This document shows positions 52,338 through 61,887 of a DNA stretch of 64,000 nucleotides, piece after piece. Location: positions 1-64,000 of the forward strand of contig NZ_JACVPZ010000001.1 of NCBI RefSeq assembly GCF_018881605.1, in the 5' to 3' direction. A model generated the notes under the pieces. That model made no database searches. It worked only from the letters and a program-made list of their open reading frames with translations, and had not been told where the DNA came from. Position 1 is the first letter of the stretch; each line of letters starts with the position of its first letter. The stretch comes from Polynucleobacter sp. UB-Tiil-W10. GTDB lineage: Bacteria; Pseudomonadota; Gammaproteobacteria; Burkholderiales; Burkholderiaceae. The position numbers and the translations under genes are program-made.

Positions 52338-54572
52338 TTACTGGAGCGAGTTAACCAATGATTGAAAGTTCTCTTCGCTTAAAGGCTTGCCATAGAGATA
52401 GCCTTGATAAAAACAGCAACCCTCTGCAAGGAGGTAATCGCGCTGCTCAATAGTTTCTACACCTTCGGCAACGACATCCAATTTTAAGGTTTGAGCTAAC
52501 GATAATATCGAGCGAATGATAGCGCGATCTCCCTCATCCCAAGCAATATCGAGAACAAAACTTTTATCAATTTTGAGCTCATCAAGTGGCAAGCGCTTCA
52601 GGTAGCTTAGCGATGAATAACCGGTGCCAAAGTCATCCATTGAAAATTTAATACCCAATTCTCTCAAGACATTCATTGTGCCGATCACTGCATCAACATC
52701 CTCCAGCAAGAGGCTTTCTGTCAGCTCCAACTTGAGTAATTTAGGATTAATTCCCGCAGCACTGACTGCGGACTTCACCATTTCAATAAAGTTTTCTTTC
52801 CTAAATTGCTTTGCACTGATATTTACTGATAAAACCAAATTCTGAGTGCCTTCATCCTGAGACCATCTCCTCAATTGCGCACAAGCGCCCTTCAGCGCCC
52901 ATTCACCAATGGAAATAATGAGCCCAGCTTCCTCTGCTATCGGAATAAATATATCCGGAGAAATCACCTCTAAATCCACTGGGCTCCAACGCAACAATGC
53001 TTCTGCACCAATGACTTTGCCTAACTGATCGACTTGAGGTTGATACATCAAACTCAATTCACCCTTATCCATTGCCCTCTTTAAGCTGGCCTCCATGGTA
53101 ATTTTTTCGGTAAATTGAATATGCATCGCATCATTAAAAAAGCGCACAGTATTTCGGCCGGCAGCTTTAGCTTGGTAAAGCGCTAAATCAGCCTCTTTTA
53201 GCAATTCATTGGTACCTTGAGTCTTATCAGAAAACAAGGTGATTCCAACGCTAGCAGTAGTAGTGTGAATAATCCCATTCAAATTGACTGGCTCTGAAAT
53301 ACTTTTATGCAACTTGTCCGCGATGAGATTGAGTGCATGCATGGCATTTTCGGCATTGGATCCCAAATCAGGGATTAAGACAATGAATTCGTCTCCTCCA
53401 AGCCTCGCAGCAGTATCCATCTCGCGCAAGTTGCTTCTTAAGCTCTGAGCTACTGCCATCAATACTTGATCGCCCATATCATGGCCTCGAGTGTCATTGA
53501 TTGACTTAAATCGATCAATGTCAATCAATAGAACCGCGCCGTATACATGGTTACGTGAAGCTGCAATACGAGCCTGATTCAAACGATCCAGCAAGAGGCG
53601 TCTATTGGGCAAGTTAGTCAGTGGGTCATAGTAAGCGAGCTCTAAAATCTTCCGCTCTGCTTCTCTTGGATCGCTAGTATTTGAGTAAATACCAATGTAG
53701 TGAGTATGAGTGCCATCCTCACCTTTCACGGCAGAAATCGATAACCATACCGGAACAGTGCGCCCCTCTTTATTTCGGTTCCAAACGCTTCCTTCCCACT
53801 TCCCTTCTGTTGAAACCGCCTCCCATAAGTTACGATAAAAAGCTTCATCGTGATATTCAACAGATTTAAAAATAGAAGTATTTTTTCCAACCAGTTCCTC
53901 GGCTAGATAGCCGGAAATTTTTTCAAAGGCCGTGTTCACTCGCAATATAGTGCCTAGATGGTCAGTCACAATCATGCCATCGCTAGATTGGAATGCAACC
54001 GAAGCAATTCGCAACTCTTCTTCCGCTTTTTTTCTGATCGTAATATCTTCGGAAAAAAAGATTAAGCCGCCAACAGCGCCATCTGAATGCATCCAAGGCC
54101 TGATCTCCCAGCGAATCCATCCACAACTACCATCAGGATAAATAATTCGATCCTCATTACAGCATGCCGATTCTCCGAGTAAGCACTTTTGATGCAGTCG
54201 CTTATTCTCTTCGGAAATATTAGGCGAAATCTCGTAATAACTTTTGCCGATAATATCAATGCCCTCTATTTTTCGATCTTCAAGCCAACGTCGACTCGCG
54301 TAGAGGTATCGCATTTGACTATCCAGCATCACGATGCCTGTCGGGGCATTTTCAATAAAAAGCTGTAATTGCTTATTAACGCCGGTCAATTCTTGTGCTG
54401 TTACTTCAACGGCATTTTCTAGCAAGCGGCGTTCGCGATCTACCTGATGGTAGGTTTCATTCACGACATTAACAAATGCTAGCCAATGCTCATCATTCAT
54501 CGCTGCAATTTCAGGGAAACTTCTAAATTGCCGCTTTAAGAGTCGGTGCTGGTTTTTTATCTCAAAGCCCAT
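52338..54572 (-). CDS. PAS-PAS-GGDEF-EAL c-di-GMP turnover protein
   Basis: The 744-residue cytoplasmic protein has a helical N-terminus (1-65), PAS domains at about 70-185 and 190-310, a GGDEF domain at about 315-480 and an EAL domain at about 490-744. GGDEF keeps ARLGGDEF with the REMD inhibitory site. EAL keeps GAEALLRW, LELTESLLL, DDFGTGYSSL and AEGVETIEQ. Both modules look active. Its start lies 14 bp after the stop of the FIST protein gene, so the FIST protein is its likely regulator. Confidence 0.93.
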   Translation of the reverse strand: MGFEIKNQHRLLKRQFRSFPEIAAMNDEHWLAFVNVVNETYHQVDRERRLLENAVEVTAQELTGVNKQLQLFIENAPTGIVMLDSQMRYLYASRRWLEDRKIEGIDIIGKSYYEISPNISEENKRLHQKCLLGESACCNEDRIIYPDGSCGWIRWEIRPWMHSDGAVGGLIFFSEDITIRKKAEEELRIASVAFQSSDGMIVTDHLGTILRVNTAFEKISGYLAEELVGKNTSIFKSVEYHDEAFYRNLWEAVSTEGKWEGSVWNRNKEGRTVPVWLSISAVKGEDGTHTHYIGIYSNTSDPREAERKILELAYYDPLTNLPNRRLLLDRLNQARIAASRNHVYGAVLLIDIDRFKSINDTRGHDMGDQVLMAVAQSLRSNLREMDTAARLGGDEFIVLIPDLGSNAENAMHALNLIADKLHKSISEPVNLNGIIHTTTASVGITLFSDKTQGTNELLKEADLALYQAKAAGRNTVRFFNDAMHIQFTEKITMEASLKRAMDKGELSLMYQPQVDQLGKVIGAEALLRWSPVDLEVISPDIFIPIAEEAGLIISIGEWALKGACAQLRRWSQDEGTQNLVLSVNISAKQFRKENFIEMVKSAVSAAGINPKLLKLELTESLLLEDVDAVIGTMNVLRELGIKFSMDDFGTGYSSLSYLKRLPLDELKIDKSFVLDIAWDEGDRAIIRSILSLAQTLKLDVVAEGVETIEQRDYLLAEGCCFYQGYLYGKPLSEENFQSLVNSLQ

Positions 54573-54586
54573 ATCAAAGAATTGCC

Positions 54587-55696
54587 TTATTCCGATAACA
54601 GCGTGAGGGTTGTGGTTTGATTATGTAGGGCGCAGGTGGCCGGCTCAAAAGGAGCAATTTCACCATAAGAATAAAAGCCAAACACTGTCGTTTTTGCACC
54701 CAATATCGACTGAATCGCCTCTATCTCTTCGCCTGCAATCTGATCCATCACCAGACGCCTGCCAACGCAGCTGACCACCAAGCATAGGGAGTCTTGTGTA
54801 CTTACTTCATGGTGTAGGTTGTTCGTCAAACTCACTGACGCGTCAATTAGCGAATCAATGTCTGTCTTCATGAGTTTGCACAAACTCCCCTGCGGCACAC
54901 CTCCCGCAAAACTTAAACTCAGCTCGTCCCAATTGACTCCCAACAAAGTGCGAACGTATGATCGCCCCATGGAAGTATCGGTTACAGAAAGAGGAAAACG
55001 TAAGCCGCTTCCAGGAAGCTCCGTGGAAAGATCACCCAAATACTTGGTATAGATTTCTAAGGCAGGTCTATGGTCTATCTCATAAACAACGCTTCCTTCA
55101 GCCCGAGTTACCCTGCGCTCAGGACCAAACTCCCGCCAACCTGTAGAGAATCCATAGGAAACGTTCAGGTCCCCATAAAAACCAATCAATGCAATCTGAT
55201 GCTGCTTTGCTGGCCCATTTACCATCACCCAAGAGGTTTTAAAGCGATCGGCATCTCCTGCCAAACCACCAGTAACAGGAACATCTAATACGTTTAGTGT
55301 TTTAGTTAGTTCAGAGCCGCTGATCGATAAACCATCTGAAAGTACGAACAAATGCTTTGGCTTAGAATCAGAAAATTCTTGAGACAAGCGACCAACTGCT
55401 GACCCAACATCTTCATTGCCTTCAATAAAAGCATTTTTAACTAATACTCGGGTTGCTGAAAATGAGATGGCTGACAAAATAATATCTCGATCAGATATTC
55501 GATCTCCGCAAATATTTCCAGAAGAAGAGCAACCTACAATTTCAGCAGATGGAAAAAAAGATTTGATCTCGTCGTAACATTGAGCCTCTTTAAAGAAAGG
55601 ATGCTCGGCATATACGATGACCAGATTGACCTCTGGGTGCAGAGATAGGTCGCCCCATCCCTGAGATTCAGTCCACCGGTAGGTATTTACTTTCAT
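54587..55696 (-). CDS. FIST-domain sensor protein
   Basis: The 369-residue protein covers the FIST N domain (residues about 25-220: EIVGCSSSGNICGD, FVLSDGLSISGSEL, TGGLAGD) and the FIST C domain (about 225-360: EIDHRPALEIYTKYLG, and FGFYSYGEIAPF near the end). There is no membrane segment. FIST proteins are sensory; some, called NosP, bind haem and nitric oxide and control partner kinases or c-di-GMP enzymes. The gene is directly upstream of a PAS-GGDEF-EAL gene, which is the arrangement expected of such a pair. Haem binding is inference. Confidence 0.85.
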   Translation of the reverse strand: MKVNTYRWTESQGWGDLSLHPEVNLVIVYAEHPFFKEAQCYDEIKSFFPSAEIVGCSSSGNICGDRISDRDIILSAISFSATRVLVKNAFIEGNEDVGSAVGRLSQEFSDSKPKHLFVLSDGLSISGSELTKTLNVLDVPVTGGLAGDADRFKTSWVMVNGPAKQHQIALIGFYGDLNVSYGFSTGWREFGPERRVTRAEGSVVYEIDHRPALEIYTKYLGDLSTELPGSGLRFPLSVTDTSMGRSYVRTLLGVNWDELSLSFAGGVPQGSLCKLMKTDIDSLIDASVSLTNNLHHEVSTQDSLCLVVSCVGRRLVMDQIAGEEIEAIQSILGAKTTVFGFYSYGEIAPFEPATCALHNQTTTLTLLSE

Positions 55697-55794
55697 TAGT
55701 TCATTTTATACAACGAAAGCTACTTTTTTTACTTAAATTCAAGGATAAAAAAGTGGATCGCGCGCTTTACCAAAGCGGAAGGAAGTAATTCTCA

Positions 55795-55883
55795 TGGTGC
55801 CCGAGGCCGGAATCGAACCGGCACGACTTTTTTGAGTCGGCAGATTTTAAATCTGCTGTGTCTACCGATTTCACCACTCGGGC
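55795..55883 (-). tRNA. tRNA-Leu (anticodon UAA)
   Basis: The minus strand reads GCCCGAG at the 5' end and CTCGGGC before discriminator A and an encoded CCA (55795-55797). The anticodon arm GCAGA-TTTAAAA-TCTGC gives UAA. A long variable arm (CCGACTC...AGTCGTG region) and the TpsiC arm GCCGGTTCGATTCCGGC fit a class II leucine tRNA. A weak hairpin with a later T run lies downstream near 55750-55780. Confidence 0.96.
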
Positions 55884-56018
55884 TCGCACTAGCAATAAAG
55901 CAGTGCTAAATAAATCAAGACAAGCGAAATTTTAGCATGCAAGCCCCTTTGTAGCCCCCTGAACTCCTTTTGGGCCCTGATCCAACGCTGAGCCCAATAA
56001 AGCATCTAAAATGTTTCC

Positions 56019-58478
56019 ATGAATTTTCCGGCAAAATCATCTGGGTTTAGCAAGCTTGTGCGGGCCAGCCTATGGCTAATAGGTCTATGTCTGACGGCGG
56101 GTTTAGCATTCACTGTCGCCTATTTATATTCTGCACAATCCCATATCTCGGGCAAGCGGACTATTAGAGGGCTAGGCGATTCCATAGCCATCACTTTTGA
56201 TGAGGCCGATATTCCCCACATTAAGGCCAAAAGTCAGGCAGACGCCTACTTTGCCTTAGGCTATTTGCATGCCAGCGAGCGCTCCTGGCAAATGGAAATG
56301 AATCGTCGCATTGCTAGTGGGCGACTTTCAGAAATCTTGGGCAATGACACGGTAAAAATTGATCGCTTTGTCCGTACCCTAGGCGTCAAGCGTGCAGCAG
56401 AGCACCAATTTGATCGCTACCCCGTTTCTGCCAAGCGACTACTTCAAGCCTATGCTGATGGCGTAAACGCTGGCAATGCTCAATTAGGATGGGCTCTCCC
56501 GCTTGAGTATCTTTTGACAGGATCAAAACCCGGACATTGGTCTCCAACAGATAGTGTTGCCTGGATGCTGATGATGGCTTATGACCTAGGGGGCAATTGG
56601 CAGAAAGAATTGCAAAGACTGGAACTTTCTCAATACCTCACAACCAAACAAGTCTGGGAGGTGCTCCCACCCTATGAGTCTAGTGAGCCAGTCAGCAATA
56701 TGGATTTTTCCAAACTGTATCGCGATCTGAGAGTCTTTAACCCAATTCCAGGCCAAACTGAAAGTAAATCTCAAAACTTACCAGCAACCGAGTTAAGTCA
56801 ATGGGATCAAATGGGTGGAAAAGATGGCATCGGATCCAATAACTGGGCTCTGAGCGGAAAATTAAGCGCCACTAGCAAGCCATTGCTGGCCAACGACCCT
56901 CACCTAGGTCTGTCTGCCCCGGCCATCTGGTATTTTGCCCATCTTGAAGCGCCAGGCCTCAATATCATTGGCGGAACTTTGCCTGGTATACCGGCCATTA
57001 TTTTGGGAAGAACGGATAAATTCGCTTGGAGCTTTACGAATACCGGTCCGGACGTTCAAGATTTATACATTGAGCAAATTGATCCGAAGAATCCTGGAAT
57101 GTATCGAGGTCCTGATGGGCCCCTTCCTTTTAAGGTGCATCAAGAGATCATTGATATCAAAGGGGCTCCGCCCCTTACCTTCCTGGTAAAAGAAACTCGG
57201 CATGGCCCCGTTATCTCCGATTCTTATGCAAGAGCTAAGCGTGCGATTGACACTGAACATTTTGCTCTCGCATTACGCTGGACTGCACTCGACAATGAAA
57301 ACCAGTCTGTTGCAGGTTTACTAGAAATGAATCGCTCTACAGACCTCGATCAATTCAAGCAAGCACTGCGAAAAAATTACGCCCCAATGCAAAACGTAGT
57401 GATGGCAGATAACGAAGGCAATATTGCTTATCAAGCAGCTGGTATTGCTCCTAAAAGAATTCTGCATCAAGGGCTATATGGTGTAGCCCCGGCACTAGGC
57501 TGGGATCGACAATACGATTGGAATGGCTATGTACCCTTTGAGCAGCTTCCCGCTAGCAATAATCCTGAGCAAGGCTGGATTGCGACAGCCAATCAAAGAA
57601 TCGTCGCTGCCAATGATCCTAACCCTCTAACGGGCGACTGGGATTTACCAACACGCTACGACCGCATTGTTGACCTCATCAAATCAAAGAATGTTCATAC
57701 CTTAGACGATATGAAAACCATGCAAGGCGACACCCTATCGCTTGCAGCTACACCACTATTGGAGTTATTTAAATCTAGTCAAGGCTCACATCCTTTGAGC
57801 GCCAAGGCAATGGAAATGGGCAGAAGCTTTGATGGCGATATGAAAGTAGATAGCGCAGCTGCCCTTCTCTTTAACGCTTGGGCTGATCAACTAACGCGTA
57901 ATCTTTTTGCTAGATTAGGTTATCTGTTTTTAGAAAACTATGGGGCACGTAACTACCGCGCCCCACTTTTGCTGCAAGTTAAAAATCCTAATAGCCCATG
58001 GTGCGATGATCCCAAAACACAGCAGATTGAATCCTGCCAAGATTCCTCCAATAATGCGCTTGATAAAGCCTTGGTCTATTTAAGTAAAGAATATGGTGAC
58101 GATCCCAAAACTTGGGCTTGGGGTAAGGCGCACATTGCCATTTCCGAACATCGCCCTCTGAGCAAGATACCGTTTCTTGGCGACCTATTTAATATTAAAA
58201 CTCCTTTCCCCGGTGACAGCTTCTCGATTAATGTGGGCAGACTAGAGTTATCGCAGTCTGAAAACCCGTATGAGACTTTACAGGCTCCTAGCTTAAGAGC
58301 AATCTATGATTTATCGGATCTTGAAAAATCCCTCTTTGTATATCAAACAGGTCAATCAGGATGGGTACAAAGCAAGCTATATCGAAATATGAACCCTCTT
58401 TGGGCAACAAATCAATATCTGCCGTTGCAGATGAAGCCTGAGAAAAGTAATCGCCAGCTTGAATTGAGTAATAAGTAG
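56019..58478 (+). CDS. Penicillin acylase family (S45) hydrolase
   Basis: The 819-residue precursor has an N-terminal membrane or signal segment (residues 15-38). The alpha chain region contains YFALGYLHASERSWQMEMNR. The autocatalytic site is GIGSNNWAL near residue 270, where Ser becomes the N-terminal nucleophile of the beta chain. Further family motifs are ANDPHLGLSAPAIWY and GRTDKFAWSFTNTGPDVQDLY. It should be a periplasmic heterodimer after self-cleavage. Family members hydrolyse amides such as penicillins, acyl-homoserine lactones or other N-acyl compounds; the substrate here is unknown. Confidence 0.92.
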   Translation: MNFPAKSSGFSKLVRASLWLIGLCLTAGLAFTVAYLYSAQSHISGKRTIRGLGDSIAITFDEADIPHIKAKSQADAYFALGYLHASERSWQMEMNRRIASGRLSEILGNDTVKIDRFVRTLGVKRAAEHQFDRYPVSAKRLLQAYADGVNAGNAQLGWALPLEYLLTGSKPGHWSPTDSVAWMLMMAYDLGGNWQKELQRLELSQYLTTKQVWEVLPPYESSEPVSNMDFSKLYRDLRVFNPIPGQTESKSQNLPATELSQWDQMGGKDGIGSNNWALSGKLSATSKPLLANDPHLGLSAPAIWYFAHLEAPGLNIIGGTLPGIPAIILGRTDKFAWSFTNTGPDVQDLYIEQIDPKNPGMYRGPDGPLPFKVHQEIIDIKGAPPLTFLVKETRHGPVISDSYARAKRAIDTEHFALALRWTALDNENQSVAGLLEMNRSTDLDQFKQALRKNYAPMQNVVMADNEGNIAYQAAGIAPKRILHQGLYGVAPALGWDRQYDWNGYVPFEQLPASNNPEQGWIATANQRIVAANDPNPLTGDWDLPTRYDRIVDLIKSKNVHTLDDMKTMQGDTLSLAATPLLELFKSSQGSHPLSAKAMEMGRSFDGDMKVDSAAALLFNAWADQLTRNLFARLGYLFLENYGARNYRAPLLLQVKNPNSPWCDDPKTQQIESCQDSSNNALDKALVYLSKEYGDDPKTWAWGKAHIAISEHRPLSKIPFLGDLFNIKTPFPGDSFSINVGRLELSQSENPYETLQAPSLRAIYDLSDLEKSLFVYQTGQSGWVQSKLYRNMNPLWATNQYLPLQMKPEKSNRQLELSNK

Positions 58479-58564
58479 ACAAGCCCCCTTATATTGGCGA
58501 TTAGTGCCATTGGCGTTTAAAATGGCTTATCAATGTCAATAGCCATTACCAAGGACTTCATCAC

Positions 58565-58969
58565 ATGAAAATTATCGCCACCCTGCTCGCAATTTGTTCC
58601 GCATTATTGGCAAGCAGTAATGCTATGGCTGCCTGGCAAGAAATTGGTAAAAATGATCAGTCAACCGTTTTCGTGGATACCGCCACTATTCAAACACAGG
58701 GAAATCTGGCTCAGATCGTGTCGATGTTGGATTTTAAAAAGCCTGGCCAAGATCCTGCGACCAAAGAGACTGTAAATTCCATTATTGGCTTGAATGAATA
58801 CGATTGCAGCACTGGAAAATATCGTCCGATTGAGTTCAAAGTATTTACTGGCAATCGCGGCAAAGGCAAAGTAGTCGTAGACCAAAAAACATCTGATAGT
58901 GTTTTTGATACCATTCCAAATGGCTCATGGGCCGCTGGAGTATTTAACGTTGCTTGCGGAAAAAAATAA
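58565..58969 (+). CDS. Small exported protein, surface-adhesin E-like
   Basis: The 134-residue protein has a signal peptide (cleavage near AMA-A, residue 22) and a mature domain beginning WQEIGKNDQSTVFVDTATI. The pattern resembles the surface-adhesin E/CNP1-like family of small Betaproteobacterial exported proteins: one strand-rich domain with YDCSTGKYRPIEFKVF and a closing NVACGKK, giving two Cys for a disulfide. Its biochemical function is unknown. A lipoprotein frame overlaps its end. Confidence 0.75.
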   Translation: MKIIATLLAICSALLASSNAMAAWQEIGKNDQSTVFVDTATIQTQGNLAQIVSMLDFKKPGQDPATKETVNSIIGLNEYDCSTGKYRPIEFKVFTGNRGKGKVVVDQKTSDSVFDTIPNGSWAAGVFNVACGKK

Positions 58970-59345
58970 GCTCTTTCCTCTTGAGATTGGGTGCTTTATC
59001 AGAATCCATAGCAGCCTATGTCTCTGTTTTCTGACTATTTTTTTTCTATCTGCCTGTGCTGCGCCGCTAGCATTCCTCAGTAGTTCGAGTTCCGCGGCAG
59101 CCAGCAGCATTGGATCAGCTGCAGTTGCTAACCCCGCCACTGCCGCGAGTTTGGCTTCCACCGCAGCAACAGGAAAATCTCCCCTGGAACACGCAGCTTC
59201 AGCAGCCACCAAAAAGGAGTGTAGCTTTTTTAACGTCATTGGCTCAAAACCAATATGTATCGAAGTGGTACTACCAACCATCACCGATAAAAGTGAGCCT
59301 CTACTGGGACCTACAGAGTCCCCAAAAAATACCGCCCAGCAATAG
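58920..59345 (+). CDS. Small putative lipoprotein, start uncertain
   Basis: The frame contains a good lipoprotein signal (CLCFLTIFFLSAC, lipobox LSAC) followed by an Ala/Ser-rich segment and a C-terminal part with two Cys (KKECSFFNV; SKPICIEVV). The start is not clear: ATG 58920 and TTG 58950 both overlap the preceding gene and leave an unusually long n-region before the hydrophobic stretch. A start nearer 58985 would fit better, but no standard start codon exists there. Function is unknown. Confidence 0.5.
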   Translation: MAHGPLEYLTLLAEKNKLFPLEIGCFIRIHSSLCLCFLTIFFLSACAAPLAFLSSSSSAAASSIGSAAVANPATAASLASTAATGKSPLEHAASAATKKECSFFNVIGSKPICIEVVLPTITDKSEPLLGPTESPKNTAQQ

Positions 59346-59422
59346 ATTGATGGTTTTCCCTAGCAAGCGATCGGGAACAGTCTAAAATTGGTCTTTTACC
59401 AGCATTACCTTAACAATTGAAC

Positions 59423-60277
59423 ATGTCTACAGAAAACTACTACCTCACACTGACTTGCCCCAACAAACCCGGCATTGTTGCTGCGGTTTCTACCTATATA
59501 TTTGAGCTGGGTGGCGATATTGAAGAGGCACAACAGTTTGATGACAAAGCATCCAAGCGTTTTTTTATGCGCGTTAGCTTTAGCTGCCCTGCAAACGTAG
59601 ATTCTCTCCGAGCTGGATTTCTGGAAATTGCTAAGCGTTTTGAGCTAACTTGGGAATTACGCGCTGTAAAAGATCTCAAACGCGTATTAATCATGGCATC
59701 AAAGCTAGACCATTGCTTAGTTGACCTACTCTACCGCTGGCGCATTGGTGAATTGCCAATGATTATTTGCGGAATCGTCTCCAATCATCCACGCGAGGTC
59801 TATGCCAGTATCGATTTTGCCGACATTCCGTTCTACCATTTACCAGTCACTCCCGATACCAAGCCTGCTCAAGAAGCCAGACTTCTTGAAATCGTTGCTG
59901 AGTCTAAGGTGGATATGGTGATTCTGGCGCGCTATATGCAAATCTTGTCCGATGACTTATCGACCAAGCTCTCTGGCCGCTGCATTAACGTGCACCATTC
60001 ATTCTTGCCAAGCTTTAAAGGCGCCAAGCCGTATCACCAGGCCCATGCTCGCGGCATCAAACTGATTGGCGCTACGGCCCATTTTGTTACCAGCGACTTA
60101 GATGAAGGTCCAATCATTGAGCAGGATGTCACTCGCGTTACGCATGGTGATACACCAGATGATTTGGTACGCAAGGGTCGTGATTTAGAGCGTGCCGTTC
60201 TTTCAAGAGCTTTGCGCTACTACCTGCATGATCGCGTCCTCATTAATGGCGCAACTTCTGTAGTTTTCTCAGACTAA
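59423..60277 (+). CDS. purU: Formyltetrahydrofolate deformylase
   Basis: ATG 59423 gives 284 residues. An ACT domain occupies the N-terminal 85 residues ([20 protein letters not shown]). The formyltransferase-like catalytic domain follows with [50 protein letters not shown] and [16 protein letters not shown]. The Asn, His and Asp catalytic residues expected in these motifs are present. PurU hydrolyses 10-formyl-THF to formate and THF, balancing one-carbon pools; formate made here could feed the Fds enzyme. Confidence 0.95.
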   Translation: MSTENYYLTLTCPNKPGIVAAVSTYIFELGGDIEEAQQFDDKASKRFFMRVSFSCPANVDSLRAGFLEIAKRFELTWELRAVKDLKRVLIMASKLDHCLVDLLYRWRIGELPMIICGIVSNHPREVYASIDFADIPFYHLPVTPDTKPAQEARLLEIVAESKVDMVILARYMQILSDDLSTKLSGRCINVHHSFLPSFKGAKPYHQAHARGIKLIGATAHFVTSDLDEGPIIEQDVTRVTHGDTPDDLVRKGRDLERAVLSRALRYYLHDRVLINGATSVVFSD

Positions 60278-60295
60278 TTAAATCAACGTGATTGA

Positions 60296-61078
60296 TTAAG
60301 GTCTCACCCCTGGAGATTCCAGGGGTAGACCTCTAGCGCGCCACATCAGAAACAACTCCAGCTGAGCCATTTCTGGTGAGCCGTACTCAAACTGTTGGGC
60401 TCTCACGCCGCTCATGCAATTGCGGAGGCGACGTTGCAAAGAGCCTAAGGTTTGCCACTCCAAACGATAAATAGGATAAGCATTTGGATGTCCTTGCGGT
60501 ATTGGGCTGCCGCCTAACTTTAGACCAGCTCTATCTTCATGGCATTGTGCGCAAGATAAATTGAGTTGACCCATGCGTTCATTAAATGCCTGTCGACCTT
60601 TTTTTAAAAAAGGTGCATTGGCTTTGGTTTCGCTAACGGCGATTGGCATTCCTTTGGATTGAAAGGCAATAAAAGCTGTCAAAGCCAAAAGGTCTTTACT
60701 CTCGTAAGCCAATGCGGGAGAAGATTGCGCGCCTACTCGGCATTGATTGATCTGTCCCTCCAAGGTCTGCAACTTACCTTTAACTAACTTTGGATATTGC
60801 GTCGCTACACCCCGCATCGATTTTTTGGCATCGCCATGGCAAGTACTACAAGATTTATTCTGCGGCCCCATTTTTTGCTGCCACAAAGCTTCACCATCAC
60901 CAACCCAAAACATGGCAGGGTTTAATGAGGAATCGTCCTGCATCGCTTTGTTTTCTGCAGACATCAACTCATAACTGGATTGCTGTAGCGAAGGCGCTGC
61001 ATTTACTACCCCTATAGAAAAGAGGCTAGCAAGTATGAGATAAATACTGCTTAGAAGAAGAGATGCTTGCTTGTTCAC
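60296..61078 (-). CDS. soxA: Sulfur oxidation c-type cytochrome SoxA
   Basis: The GTG start at 61078 overlaps the soxZ TGA (GTGA). The 260-residue protein has a signal peptide (cleavage near VNA-A, residue 27). It carries two haem motifs, CSTCH and CAQCH, so it is the di-haem type, and the conserved active-site Cys region RNCMSGVR near residue 220. SoxA with SoxX attaches reduced sulfur compounds to the SoxY carrier Cys. It is the last gene of the visible sox cluster, convergent with purU. Confidence 0.94.
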   Translation of the reverse strand: MNKQASLLLSSIYLILASLFSIGVVNAAPSLQQSSYELMSAENKAMQDDSSLNPAMFWVGDGEALWQQKMGPQNKSCSTCHGDAKKSMRGVATQYPKLVKGKLQTLEGQINQCRVGAQSSPALAYESKDLLALTAFIAFQSKGMPIAVSETKANAPFLKKGRQAFNERMGQLNLSCAQCHEDRAGLKLGGSPIPQGHPNAYPIYRLEWQTLGSLQRRLRNCMSGVRAQQFEYGSPEMAQLELFLMWRARGLPLESPGVRP

Positions 61079-61404
61079 GAAACAGTAATGCGAGCCTGGT
61101 TAATTGCCTCATATCCATCATCCCCTACCCACTTAAACTCGAGGGTTCCGGACTCTACCGCGACAGTGGTAAAGATCATTAAAGGATTAGCACCAATGCC
61201 CGAGTAAAAGTCTGCTTTAAATACTTCGACGGTGTTGTAAGTGCAGGTAAAGGTGCGAATAATATCCCGAGGAATGAGTTTGCCGCCCTCGGTATAGCGA
61301 AAACCTGACTCCATATCGTGTTGTGCGATCGCGCGGATCTCAATGATGGAATCTTTTTTTGCCGTCGCCGGCATCGTGATAGATGTGCGGGAGGTTTTAC
61401 TCAT
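61075..61404 (-). CDS. soxZ: Thiosulfate oxidation carrier complex protein SoxZ
   Basis: ATG 61404 (overlapping the soxY TGA as ATGA) gives 109 residues; a start at 61419 would extend into soxY. The sequence is a single Ig-like fold typical of SoxZ, with MPATAKKDSIIEIRAIAQHD, ESGFRYTEGGKLIPRDII, TCTYNTVEVFKADFYSG and LEFKWVGDDG. SoxZ forms the heterodimer with SoxY and has no cofactor or signal peptide; it is exported with SoxY. Confidence 0.95.
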   Translation of the reverse strand: MSKTSRTSITMPATAKKDSIIEIRAIAQHDMESGFRYTEGGKLIPRDIIRTFTCTYNTVEVFKADFYSGIGANPLMIFTTVAVESGTLEFKWVGDDGYEAINQARITVS

Positions 61405-61877
61405 ACCATCTCCGTGCAAGCTGAAAGGGTTACCAAAGTTTCAGCGGAGCCCTGCCAAAAACTACCATTATTCATTTGCGCAATCGCCCAGACTCTCTGA
61501 CTATCAGCCAAACGAACGCGAGTCGTAATGTTTGCCGTGCCAGATCTTGGGCTGAGGTAAACGGTGAAGATATTGGGCAAAGGATTTCCCTCTGCAATAA
61601 CATGAATGGTCTTAACGTAATCATTGGCCGTCATGGGACTATCTACGCTCACTTTCAGTACCACTAAATTCCCATTCTCTACCAGCGGTGGTATCACCAA
61701 AGTTACCTTACCCTCCCGAATAGATGCGCCACCGGTGATTTTTTTAATGGCTTCATCCGCTTCTTCCTTCTTGGCAAAAGCAGTCATAGGGTTTAGACAA
61801 AATCCCAAGGCTAGTAAGCCAAGACCCTGGACTTGCCTAAGCCAATGTCGACGATGGTTATGAATGATTTTCTTCAT
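61401..61877 (-). CDS. soxY: Thiosulfate oxidation carrier protein SoxY
   Basis: The 158-residue protein has a Tat-like signal (RRHWL near residue 9, cleavage near TAFA, residue 35) and the SoxY Ig-like domain (KVSVDSPMTANDYVKTIHVI, then NIFTVYLSPRSGTANITTRV). SoxY carries sulfur on a Cys in a flexible C-terminal arm, usually ending GGCGG. Here the arm ends TLSACTEMV: Cys is present but the glycines are not, and four residues follow it. The frame near the end looks sound. The stop overlaps the soxZ start. Confidence 0.9.
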   Translation of the reverse strand: MKKIIHNHRRHWLRQVQGLGLLALGFCLNPMTAFAKKEEADEAIKKITGGASIREGKVTLVIPPLVENGNLVVLKVSVDSPMTANDYVKTIHVIAEGNPLPNIFTVYLSPRSGTANITTRVRLADSQRVWAIAQMNNGSFWQGSAETLVTLSACTEMV

Positions 61878-61887
61878 CTAGTTTCAG

